DNA from: Deltaproteobacteria bacterium
GTDB taxonomy: Bacteria > Myxococcota > JACRCW01
Assembly (NCBI GenBank): GCA_016218805.1
Contig: JACRCW010000127.1
Coordinates: 1-51,156, forward strand
Direction of reading: 5' to 3'
Length of the DNA: 51,156 bases
Positions 23,092-31,211 of this stretch are shown here, piece after piece. The first letter of the stretch is position 1, and every line of letters starts with the position of its first letter. The notes under the pieces were generated by a model. That model ran no database searches and was not told where the DNA came from. It saw only the letters and a list, made by a program, of their open reading frames with translations. A program made the translations under genes and the position numbers.

Positions 23092-26000
23092 ATGGCAAAG
23101 CGATGCTCTTCATCCACGAGCAATCCCATGACGTTGGCTGCCCGCGCGAGTCTTGTCGTATCGATTGCCTGCTGCTGCATTGCCAGCCCCGCTCACGCCC
23201 AGCCTTTTGCAGCCCATGCGGGTGTGACCGAACGCACCCCAGAAGTGCGTTGGGATGCGCCTGCTCCCGGAAGGGCCGCGCTGCCCGGTGTAGGACTTGG
23301 CGCGCTGGTCTCCTTGGAATCTGGGAGAAGCCTCCCGCGAACCGCCGACCTCGGCGCGACTGCAAATGGCGGAGCGTCGTCTGGCCTCGTCCTGTCGTCG
23401 AACGTCGCGGGCACTGCTTCTTTTCTCATGTCCCCGATCAACACGCCGGCCGCAATGCTCCCCGGCTCCACCGCCATCCAGTACTCCCGCGCCATTGCAC
23501 ATGACGTCACGGGCGACGGGATTCCCGACGTCGTCGCCGCGCTCGCCGGCCAAGCGGGTATGGACGTCTTCCCGGCGACAATGGGAGCCAATCGTGTGGA
23601 ATACATCACCTCCGCCATCCGGGTGGCCTCGGACGCCCCCATCGTGGATCTGGTCGTTGGGGACTTTGAACGGGCGGAGCGAGCCATGGGTCCGTTCGGC
23701 TGCGGGGCGCGGCCCCAGGACGACCTCGCAGCCGTTACCGCGGCGGGCGTTGAGTTGTTCCTCTGGCGTGCACCGATTTCGTTCGACCACATCGTCCTTC
23801 CAGTCCCCGGCTTTGGTGGCGTGGCCCGAGCGGTGCGTGCGCCTGCCGGTGGCAATGGTCTCAACTGGGACGAGCTTGGCGTCGAGCAGCCAGACCAGGT
23901 GCTGGCGCTCACCGCCGCGGTGGGCTCAACCCCGGGGCGTGCCGTGTTGGTCTCCGTTTCCGGCCTCCCTTCCGAGTCCTTCCGCTGCGCCCCCGGCGCG
24001 CATCAGCTTGCAACGCGGGACCTGGATACCCACCGCTTCAACACGTTCTTCACCGTCGCTGTGACTGCGCTTGCCGCCGACAACCAAAGCCCTGCATGGA
24101 CGGCGCTCGTTTCCGGTCAGGAAACCGGAACAAACGCACAGCGAATGCGGGTGTACTCCCATGTGATGACCGGCTTCCTTTCATGGGAGTTCCGGTCCGC
24201 CGACGTCTGGCTCCGGCCTCCAGCCGCAGCGGCCACGGACCCGATGCTCGCGATGCCGGTTGAAGCGCTCCTGGATGGTACCCACAGCCGGGCAGCGTTC
24301 GGAGATCTCGATGACGACGGCGCAATGGACCTGGCGGTGTTGGAGGCGCAGAAGGGCGGAGGCCCGGGCGCGGAACTGGACGTCCTTCTCAACGGGCGTA
24401 TTGGCACGGAGTTGGGGAGGTTCGCAGCTTGGTTCACGCGTGATGGCGCGCAAGTGCTCCTGTTCACGCTTGCTGATGGCGACCTCGACACCCTCACTGA
24501 TTTGGTCGTTGACCATTTCAACGGTGACAACCTGCTCGATGTTGCGGCCAGCGGAGCGTGGACCGGCAACGGAACCCCCGCCGACCTGGCTACCGGCCGC
24601 ATTGTCGTCATCAAGCAGCGTCCGCAGCCGTGCAAGACGTTCCTCACATTCATCACTCCCGGGCAGGTGGGAAACGCGTTTGTCACGCCGCCTCTCATTC
24701 CGGTGCCGGAGTTCCCGGAAGGCGACGCCTACCAAGCCGCAATCAGCGACAACCTCATTCCCATGGTCGAGCGCAACCGCCGCCCCGGGGATGGGACCCC
24801 TGAAGACTGCCCTGTGGACTGGGGTTCATCCTCGGTGCACTGGGAGCAACTCACCGCTGAAGGCGCGCAACTGGTCAGCGCAAGTCGCGCGGCGTGGATG
24901 CTCGGTGCGGCGCTGCTGTTGCCGCTGTGTGTTTCCATGGGATTGCCGGTGCCGATCGTTTCCGGGCGCCCGTTTCCGGCGGTGTATGGGCCCACCGGTG
25001 TGACGCGGCCTGATGGCCGGGCAACCACTCCGCAGGACTACTGGCCGCAGTCGATCCTGTTCACCGCCATCCCCTGCCCTCCGGGCTACATGAACCTGGG
25101 CGCCAAGGTACGGTGGGAACTGTCTGGACTGGGCGCGGGTCTTGAGTTGCTGTCGCGCGCTCCCTACTCGGCGGGGTCACACCGCGCGGGGGCCTTCCTC
25201 GCCAACGAGGTGGCTGACCAGGTGGACCGCGCGCGCGCACGGATGGCGGGCGCGGGCAACTGCCGGGGAAACGTGTCGGTGGACCTCATTGGGTGGAGCC
25301 GGGGCGGGCTGGTCACGTCACACGCGTTGAACGTGCTGGGCAACACCGGCCGTGATGCGGCACTCTGGTACGACGCAACCGTGCGGACGACGTTCATTGA
25401 CGCCTTTGGCGACATGGCCGTTGCCGACCCGCCCCGCCCGTGGGTGTATGGGGGTTACCTCACCCGCGACGCGCGTCTCACCCGGTGGCGTAACGAGGCG
25501 GGAACAAGCTTCTTTGCCGCACAACCGGCGGTGATCGACGCGTTGGATCGCGCCACGCTGATCTTCATGGGCGACCGCCTGGGGTTTCCCATGAACACGT
25601 TCCCGGCCCCGCGCTGCTTGGTCAACAATCCCGCGATGGGTCAGGTCAATCCGGCGATGACCCAATGCCTCCTGCCCAACGCATTGGGCATGTCGCGCCC
25701 GCAATTCGCGCTGGGGAACTACAACACGCTGGCGGCCGCCGCGTTGGACGAGCCCGCCAGCGCCGCAGTGATGACGACAATGCCCACGACCCACACGACG
25801 GCCTGGGCGGAGTTCCTGGACGTGAGGGACACCAACCCGGCCCAGGTTGTCAGGTATTTCGGCGGCGGAGTGGGGTTCCCGGCGTTCAGCTTCCCGCAGG
25901 GTACGTTGTTCGGGCAGGACATTCTCGTTGGTGCCGGCGGCGCCCCGCTGCGTGGGCCGGGCAACTTCACGGACAACGGCTGGACCGACATAGGCCTCAA

Positions 26001-28617
26001 TGCGTGGTATCCCCTGGACCCGTCCTGTCCGGCCAACACCGGCACTCCGCCGTCGCAACTTCCCAATCCGCCGCAGCGCGCCTCCATGCAGTTGGCGCAG
26101 GAGTACGTGGATGACCCGGTCTTTGCGATCATGCGCGGCATTGTCAGGAACGCGCGGCTGGTGCTGACTGATCCGCGCGTGCGTGACTACCAGAAGGACC
26201 TGCCCGTGCCCGCGACGGGTGGCGGCAACATCACCACGGAGTTCTGGGACCGCATGGCGGCGGTGGCGGAGTTGTCGTTCGCAGAGGGGGGCGCATGGCG
26301 GGCAAGCCGCGCGGGTCCGGGGGGCATCACCATTGAGGGCACGCACGAGGAGGACCTTGGTCACACCTATGACCCGCTTGTGGACACCTACGCCCCCGGC
26401 ACCGCTCCGGACGTGAATGACACCGCAGCCGTGGAACAGCTTGCGGCGGCTGTGGCTGGGGGCCTTGGGGATTCCTCGTCAGACGAATTCTACGACGAGA
26501 CAACCTACGCCGCGCACCTTGCGGCAGGGTCCACCACCACGGGCATGGCCTACGCACAGTTCCCGGCCGACCACCCGGAGACGCTGGAGGTGGACCTGGG
26601 ATGGGACAGCCTGGGCTCCCAGACGCTGCATATTGCGCTGGATGTGTCCTTCAGCAGCGCCGGCGGTTTCCTTGACTTTGAAATGCTCGGTCCAGGCTTC
26701 TCGACGTCAACGCAGCACTTTGCATTGCCGGTGGCAAACCCGCGCTATCGGCCCACGTACCGCTTTGAGGTAACGCGCAGCGGGCCGGCGGACTTGTCCC
26801 AAAAGGACACGCTGCGGCTCACCGGTCAGGGTGTGTTGCTGCACCGGGTGTCGGCTCGCTCGCGCGGGCCCGTGTTCCGGAGCGATGGCCACGCCTACCA
26901 GCTTGTCCAGGTGGATTCCGGGCTGGACTGGCGGGCTGCGCTGCGGCTGGCATCCCACGATGTGCTGCACTTTGACCAGGCGAGCGCGACCGGGCACCTG
27001 GCCACGATTGCGGACCGGGCGGAGTTGGACTTCATCACCAGCACCTTCGGCGCGGAGGTCCGGGCATGGGTAGGCGCGGAAGCGGCGGCCGGCGGCAACT
27101 TCACGTGGATTGACGGCAGCCTCGTGGACGAGGCGCTGTTCGCAGCCTCACCGGTGGTGGCGGAGGCGCGCACGCACGCGGCGTTCATCCAGGACGGCAC
27201 TGGCCGGTTGTGGCACGGCCCGCCCAGGTCCGTGTACGACCGCGGCGAGGCGTATGCCTATGTCGTCGAGTGGGAACCCACGCTGGCCGCCAACACGTTC
27301 CCGGGTCCGGACAACATCTCGGCGAACGTGGGCTCGCTGGCGGCGCACCTGGTCTTTGAGAACGTGCTGGTGGAGGGCGTGACGCAGGCGACCGCCTCGC
27401 AGGAACCCTATGTGCCGCTTCCCGACGGGGCGCAGCCGCTCACGGCCTTCCTGGACATCACGTCCACCGCGGAGTGGCAGGGGTCCATCCAGGTCACGCT
27501 CAGCGTGGACCTCTCAGGCTTGTCCGCGTTGGAACTGGGTTCCCTGGCGCTGCTGCACGAGACGGCGGACGGCTGGGAGAACGGAACGCTGGCTTTTGAC
27601 GTGGCCGCCGGCACTGTAACGGCGCGCGTAACCCAGTTGTCGCAGTTCGTGGTGGTGGTGCCGCGGGACGTGACCGCACCGGTGGTCGCCGTGCCGGCGC
27701 TGCAGGAGGTGGAAGCCGCGTCATGCCCGGTCACGGTTCCGCTCCCCGCGCCCACTGTCACGGATGATCGTGACGCGCCGCTGTCCATCACCGACGATGC
27801 ACCTGCGCTGTTCCCGGCTGGCGACACGGTGGTGACTTTCACGGCGACCGATCCCTGGGGCAACGCCGGAACGGCGCAGTTGATTGTTCGCGTGCACGAC
27901 GTGGGCGCCCCCGTTGTCAGTTCCCCCATGGTGGACATTGTGCTCGAGCAGACCACGCCGGTGGGCACACCCTTCGCGGTCCCCCTGCCCGCCGTCTTTG
28001 ACGCCTGCGACGACGCGCCGGTGGTCAGCCATGACGCGCCTGCGGTCTTCCCGGCGGGGACCACCACTGTCACCTTCATTGCCGGGGACCGTGCGGGCAA
28101 CACCACGACGGTATCCATGCAGGTCACGGTGGTGGATGGGACCGCCCCGGTGATTCTATCGGCGCTGGCAAACCCTCCGGTGCTCCTGCCGCCCATGGAA
28201 AGGGACGTTTCTGTCGTGCTGAGCATCATTGCATTTGACGCGGTGACACCGGTGCCGGCGTGTTGGCTGGACGCCATCGACGTGATCGGGCGCGGTGACA
28301 ACGGCCATGATCAAAGCCATGAAGAGAACGACTCAACGGGCAAGGACATGGACCGGGACCAAGGGCACGAGGACGATGACCGCGAGGACGACGATCACGA
28401 CAATGGTCATCCCCGCGGGGAGGACGCGGACGAACATGACGACGAGGAGGCGCGCATCACCGGGGCCCTGTCCGCGGTTCTGCGCGCGGAGCATCCGAAC
28501 CACCGAACGTACGTCCTCCGGGGACGCTGCGCGGATGCCGCGGGCAACCAGACCGCCTTCGCAGTCAGCCTGGAGGTCCGGGACAACGGTGGGTTGGCCG
28601 CGTGCGGCGCGCAGTGA
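23092..28617 (+). CDS. Giant secreted protein: FG-GAP propeller, GxSxG hydrolase, C-type lectin, HYR repeats
   Basis: The 1841-aa protein starts at ATG 23092 (AGGGG upstream), with a signal peptide cleaved after SPAHA. Residues about 135-500 have FG-GAP-like propeller motifs (DVTGDGIPDVV, GDLDDDGAMDLAVL). Around 730-740 LIGWSRGGLVTSHALN is a GxSxG nucleophile elbow of an alpha/beta hydrolase. A C-type-lectin-like domain lies at about 1260-1395 (HLATIADRAELDFI ... WIDGSLVDEALF). Two HYR-type beta-domains begin near 1525. A third is interrupted at about 1735-1787 by a Gly/His/Asp/Glu-rich insert. The protein is exported and may bind glycans and cleave an ester. No substrate can be named. It lies 38 bp after the L-domain lipoprotein and probably shares its transcript. 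Codon bias is intermediate. Confidence 0.85.
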   Translation: MAKRCSSSTSNPMTLAARASLVVSIACCCIASPAHAQPFAAHAGVTERTPEVRWDAPAPGRAALPGVGLGALVSLESGRSLPRTADLGATANGGASSGLVLSSNVAGTASFLMSPINTPAAMLPGSTAIQYSRAIAHDVTGDGIPDVVAALAGQAGMDVFPATMGANRVEYITSAIRVASDAPIVDLVVGDFERAERAMGPFGCGARPQDDLAAVTAAGVELFLWRAPISFDHIVLPVPGFGGVARAVRAPAGGNGLNWDELGVEQPDQVLALTAAVGSTPGRAVLVSVSGLPSESFRCAPGAHQLATRDLDTHRFNTFFTVAVTALAADNQSPAWTALVSGQETGTNAQRMRVYSHVMTGFLSWEFRSADVWLRPPAAAATDPMLAMPVEALLDGTHSRAAFGDLDDDGAMDLAVLEAQKGGGPGAELDVLLNGRIGTELGRFAAWFTRDGAQVLLFTLADGDLDTLTDLVVDHFNGDNLLDVAASGAWTGNGTPADLATGRIVVIKQRPQPCKTFLTFITPGQVGNAFVTPPLIPVPEFPEGDAYQAAISDNLIPMVERNRRPGDGTPEDCPVDWGSSSVHWEQLTAEGAQLVSASRAAWMLGAALLLPLCVSMGLPVPIVSGRPFPAVYGPTGVTRPDGRATTPQDYWPQSILFTAIPCPPGYMNLGAKVRWELSGLGAGLELLSRAPYSAGSHRAGAFLANEVADQVDRARARMAGAGNCRGNVSVDLIGWSRGGLVTSHALNVLGNTGRDAALWYDATVRTTFIDAFGDMAVADPPRPWVYGGYLTRDARLTRWRNEAGTSFFAAQPAVIDALDRATLIFMGDRLGFPMNTFPAPRCLVNNPAMGQVNPAMTQCLLPNALGMSRPQFALGNYNTLAAAALDEPASAAVMTTMPTTHTTAWAEFLDVRDTNPAQVVRYFGGGVGFPAFSFPQGTLFGQDILVGAGGAPLRGPGNFTDNGWTDIGLNAWYPLDPSCPANTGTPPSQLPNPPQRASMQLAQEYVDDPVFAIMRGIVRNARLVLTDPRVRDYQKDLPVPATGGGNITTEFWDRMAAVAELSFAEGGAWRASRAGPGGITIEGTHEEDLGHTYDPLVDTYAPGTAPDVNDTAAVEQLAAAVAGGLGDSSSDEFYDETTYAAHLAAGSTTTGMAYAQFPADHPETLEVDLGWDSLGSQTLHIALDVSFSSAGGFLDFEMLGPGFSTSTQHFALPVANPRYRPTYRFEVTRSGPADLSQKDTLRLTGQGVLLHRVSARSRGPVFRSDGHAYQLVQVDSGLDWRAALRLASHDVLHFDQASATGHLATIADRAELDFITSTFGAEVRAWVGAEAAAGGNFTWIDGSLVDEALFAASPVVAEARTHAAFIQDGTGRLWHGPPRSVYDRGEAYAYVVEWEPTLAANTFPGPDNISANVGSLAAHLVFENVLVEGVTQATASQEPYVPLPDGAQPLTAFLDITSTAEWQGSIQVTLSVDLSGLSALELGSLALLHETADGWENGTLAFDVAAGTVTARVTQLSQFVVVVPRDVTAPVVAVPALQEVEAASCPVTVPLPAPTVTDDRDAPLSITDDAPALFPAGDTVVTFTATDPWGNAGTAQLIVRVHDVGAPVVSSPMVDIVLEQTTPVGTPFAVPLPAVFDACDDAPVVSHDAPAVFPAGTTTVTFIAGDRAGNTTTVSMQVTVVDGTAPVILSALANPPVLLPPMERDVSVVLSIIAFDAVTPVPACWLDAIDVIGRGDNGHDQSHEENDSTGKDMDRDQGHEDDDREDDDHDNGHPRGEDADEHDDEEARITGALSAVLRAEHPNHRTYVLRGRCADAAGNQTAFAVSLEVRDNGGLAACGAQ

Positions 28618-28643
28618 GGGGCAGCGGTGGTTTGGCGCGTGCC

Positions 28644-28796
28644 ATGGCGTGCGCGGGCGTGGCCGGCCTGTTTCCGCGGGACCGCCGGCTGCAGAACCTG
28701 TTCTTTGATGACCTGAACGCAGATGCCGCCACCGGCGGCGGCGAGGAGGAGGAGCCAGGAGGCGGCGGTTCGCCCGAGCCCAATGGCCCTGCGTGA
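28644..28796 (+). CDS. Small hypothetical ORF
   Basis: The frame after the 1841-aa gene encodes about 50 residues, MACAGVAGLFPRDRRLQNLF and onward, with a final Glu/Gly/Pro-rich tail (GGGEEEEPGGGGSPEPNGPA) and a TGA. The stretch RDRRLQNLFFDDLNADAA looks like genuine protein. A longer start at 28602 overlaps the preceding gene. No ribosome site is clear. It may be a remnant of a larger gene or a chance frame. Confidence 0.3.
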   Translation: MACAGVAGLFPRDRRLQNLFFDDLNADAATGGGEEEEPGGGGSPEPNGPA

Positions 28797-28804
28797 CCCG
28801 GGTC

Positions 28805-28871
28805 TGATCCGGGTCCGGTTTCCTGCGCGCCCCTTGACGCGCGCTTTGGGTCTCCCCGGGCTTCCGGCGAG
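28805..28871. repeat. Dispersed repeat copy B (67 bp), right boundary of accessory segment
   Basis: This is the same element as at 21753-21818, same orientation. Core is CCTTGACGCGCGCTTTGGG, then TCTCCCCGGGCTTCCGGCGAG. It ends about 55 bp before the predicted mrp promoter. With copy A it brackets the two accessory genes between. Confidence 0.85.
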
Positions 28872-28924
28872 CCCCGTTGCGCGGCCCGTGTGACCCGCCG
28901 GTGGTGCGGTGTTGCCCCCGCGGT

Positions 28925-28953
28925 TTGACAGGCCTGGCGCGGATCCCTATCTC
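28925..28953 (+). promoter_or_regulatory. Predicted mrp promoter
   Basis: TTGACA (28925-28930), a 17-base spacer, then TATCTC (28948-28953). The -35 box is perfect and the spacing ideal. Transcription would start near 28960, about 35 bases ahead of the mrp start codon. Confidence 0.6.
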
Positions 28954-28994
28954 CCCTCGTCCCACACCGCTGCGCCCCGGAGGAGCAACCCGTG

Positions 28995-30161
28995 ATGTTT
29001 GGCCTTGGCAAGAAGGAAAAGAAGGAGCCGGTTGTCAACGTGGCCCCCGGTGAGCTGTCCGCCGCCATCAAGGAAGCGCTGGGCAAGGTCCAGGACCCGG
29101 ACATGCAGCGGGAGCTGGCCGCGCTGGGGTCCGTGCGCGAGGTGAACGCCACGGCGGAGAAGGTCACCGTGGCGCTGGAACTGCACTCCCACCAGCCGCC
29201 GCACCGCGCGGAGCTGGAGACCTCCGTGCGCGAGACCATTGCGCAATACGCGCCCAACGCGGAGGTGGCGCTCACCGTCACCGCCAGCATCCGCGCGGCG
29301 GGCGGCGGCGCCTGGAACAAGCAGGGCGTCACCGGCGTGCGCAACGTGATCCTCGTCGGCAGTGGTAAGGGCGGCGTGGGCAAGTCCACCGTGGCGTCCA
29401 ACATCGCCGTGGCGCTGGCCCAGGACGGCGCCAAGGTGGGCCTGCTGGATGCGGACATCTACGGCCCGTCCATTCCCATGATGTTCGGGCTGGCCGGGAA
29501 CGTCCGCGTGTCGTCCAAGGACGGCAAGACCATGGAGCCGCTGGACCGCCATGGGCTCAAGCTGATGAGCATTGGTTTCCTGACGGACCCGGACACGCCC
29601 ATGGTGTGGCGCGGCCCCATGGTGGCCAACGCCTGCATGCAGCTGTTCAAGGACGTGGGGTGGGCACCGCTGGACTACCTCATTGTGGACCTGCCACCAG
29701 GCACCGGTGACATCCAGCTCAGCCTCAGCCAGCAGATTGCCGTGGCCGGTGCGGTGCTGGTGTCCACGCCGCAGGACGTGGCCGTGGCAGACGTGCGCCG
29801 CGCCCAGGCCATGTTTGAGAAGGTGGGCATTGGCACGCTGGGGCTGGTGGAGAACATGAGCTTCTTTGTGTGCGACGGGTGCAACAAGCGCCACGAGATC
29901 TTTGACAGCAAGGGCGAGAAGAACGCCACGCGCCTGGGCGTGCCCTACCTGGGCGGGCTCCCGCTGGAGACGCCCGTCCGCCAGGGCGGTGACGAGGGTA
30001 CCCCGGTGGTGCTGCGCAACCCGTCGTCGGCCGCGGCCAGGGCGTTTGTGGAGATTGCGCGCACCGTGGCGCTGCACGTGGCGCGCGCCGCCGTGGATTC
30101 CCCGCGCGAAGAGCCGCCGCCCCCGCCGGGACAGAACCCGCTGCTGCGCGTGATGGGCTGA
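28995..30161 (+). CDS. mrp: Mrp/ApbC-type iron-sulfur cluster carrier ATPase
   Basis: This is a cytoplasmic P-loop ATPase that carries [4Fe-4S] clusters to apoproteins. An N-terminal MIP18-like (DUF59) domain spans about 15-95 (ELSAAIKEALGKVQDPDMQ). The deviant Walker A is VGSGKGGVGKSTVASNIAVA, followed by DADIYGPSIP and DLPPGTGDIQLSLSQ. The cluster-binding CxxC is CDGC in ENMSFFVCDGCNKRHEIF. A Pro-rich tail ends the protein. GGAGGAG lies 9 bases before the ATG at 28995. A GTG at 28992 would add one residue. It stands alone, next to mobile-looking DNA on the left and HicBA on the right. All key residues are present. Confidence 0.95.
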   Translation: MFGLGKKEKKEPVVNVAPGELSAAIKEALGKVQDPDMQRELAALGSVREVNATAEKVTVALELHSHQPPHRAELETSVRETIAQYAPNAEVALTVTASIRAAGGGAWNKQGVTGVRNVILVGSGKGGVGKSTVASNIAVALAQDGAKVGLLDADIYGPSIPMMFGLAGNVRVSSKDGKTMEPLDRHGLKLMSIGFLTDPDTPMVWRGPMVANACMQLFKDVGWAPLDYLIVDLPPGTGDIQLSLSQQIAVAGAVLVSTPQDVAVADVRRAQAMFEKVGIGTLGLVENMSFFVCDGCNKRHEIFDSKGEKNATRLGVPYLGGLPLETPVRQGGDEGTPVVLRNPSSAAARAFVEIARTVALHVARAAVDSPREEPPPPPGQNPLLRVMG

Positions 30162-30396
30162 CGGCGCGGCAAGCCCGGGGCGCCACGCGACCGCCGTTGC
30201 CAGTGGTCCACGACGACCGCGGGTGCCTGTAGAAGTGCCCCCCCGTACGGTGCGTCCCTGCGCGCTTGGGGAACGGGCGCTCAAGAGCGGGTCACGGAGC
30301 TGGTGATGCCCGGCGGGGCCGGGCTCGCTTGGCCACCATGAGTGGAGCCTGCACGGCGAGAACAAGCCGCGCCCAAACGGCCGTCTCCGCGGAGGG

Positions 30397-30618
30397 TCAG
30401 GGGACCGCATCCCATTCCTTCCGGCTCACGCCAGCCTGCTTCAACACGATCCCCAACAGGCCCAGGCCGATATCGCCCGCGTGGGGATTGGGCACCGTCA
30501 ACACCCGATCCCCGCGGACCATGAACTGGTGGCGTCCGCCGCTGAACGGCCCATCAAACCCGAGCGCGCGCAGGACGCGGACAAGTTCTCGCCGGCTGAC
30601 GGGTCCCCACCGTGGCAT
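30397..30618 (-). CDS. hicA: HicA-type mRNA interferase toxin
   Basis: The 73-aa double-stranded-RNA-binding-fold toxin cleaves mRNA and is neutralised by HicB. The N-terminus MPRWGPVSRRELVRVLRALG is the family's first helix, and the strand with the catalytic His is FSGGRHQFMVRG, followed by VPNPHAGDIGLGLLGIVLKQ. Both HicA hallmarks, the GG-x-H catalytic loop and the helix with the LL-x-I-L-K-Q motif, are present, so it looks functional. Its ATG (30618) shares a base with the hicB stop (TGATG), the antitoxin-first order. The site is chromosomal, about 235 bp after mrp. Confidence 0.88.
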   Translation of the reverse strand: MPRWGPVSRRELVRVLRALGFDGPFSGGRHQFMVRGDRVLTVPNPHAGDIGLGLLGIVLKQAGVSRKEWDAVP

Positions 30619-30854
30619 CAACCGGCCTTCTTCACGACGACCGTGCGTCGACCCAGGCGCGGCACCGGCAGCCCGCGCGCCACCCGCACCAGCACCCAGC
30701 CCTCCACAACCTCCGCAAGCTGGTCACGGCACGCCTCCAGCGTCACGCCCGTGGAAATGACGCCCGGCAGCGCGGCGACCGTTCCGCAGTACTCCCCGTC
30801 CGCAAGCTGGTAGTGCGCACGGCGCAGCGCCTCGGTGACGTAGTCAATGATCAT
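30618..30854 (-). CDS. hicB: HicB-type antitoxin
   Basis: The 78-aa antitoxin has the HicB fold: MIIDYVTEALRRAHYQLADG, then EYCGTVAALPGVISTGVTLE and RDQLAEVVEGWVLVRVARGL. This resembles the partial-RNaseH-like HicB domain without the C-terminal helix-turn-helix or ribbon-helix-helix. The ATG at 30854 has GGAGG 6 bases before it. It is transcribed before hicA, with overlapping stop and start. Without an evident DNA-binding domain, autoregulation would need the toxin-antitoxin complex or another factor. Confidence 0.87.
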   Translation of the reverse strand: MIIDYVTEALRRAHYQLADGEYCGTVAALPGVISTGVTLEACRDQLAEVVEGWVLVRVARGLPVPRLGRRTVVVKKAG

Positions 30855-31211
30855 CGGTGTCCTCCGCCATTCTCTCCAGGACTGCTCATTGATGCCCTCG
30901 CCTCGGGCGAGCGCCTTCCCGGCCGCCTTCTGATGAAGGTCCGCTCCAACACAGTCCTCGCATCTGCTCCCTCACCTTCCGTTGCATGGGATACCCCAAC
31001 GGATTTCGGACGGCTACGCGCGCTTCACCAGCCCGCACCCAAGACCCTTGTCCGTGCCGAGGCCCTGCACCCGCATCCAGATTGCTCCCACCGTCGCGCT
31101 GGCGCGCGCGCAACGGATTCCCGCGAAGTTACCACCGCCGCGCCCGACCGCATTGCGGCGCCACACTGCTTCCACCACACTCGTCCGCCACTGTTGCCCC
31201 GGAGGTCACGC
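30855..31211. other. Intergenic region ahead of hicB and the 2036-aa lipoprotein
   Basis: Divergent promoter region of 357 bases. A perfect short stem, CTCGCC-TCG-GGCGAG (30897-30911), lies upstream of hicB. GGAGG at 31200-31204 serves the lipoprotein. I find no gene here. A frame that continues the lipoprotein ORF upstream is not supported by a start or signal peptide. Confidence 0.55.

Noticed and set aside
30162..30396. Possible RNA gene between mrp and hicA
   Set aside because: No cloverleaf, no T-loop-like GGTTCGAAT and no stable long stem were found.
30612..31211. N-terminal extension of the 2036-aa lipoprotein by 200 codons
   Set aside because: The lipoprotein signal and GGAGG at 31200 fix the start at 31212, and the extension overlaps hicB.
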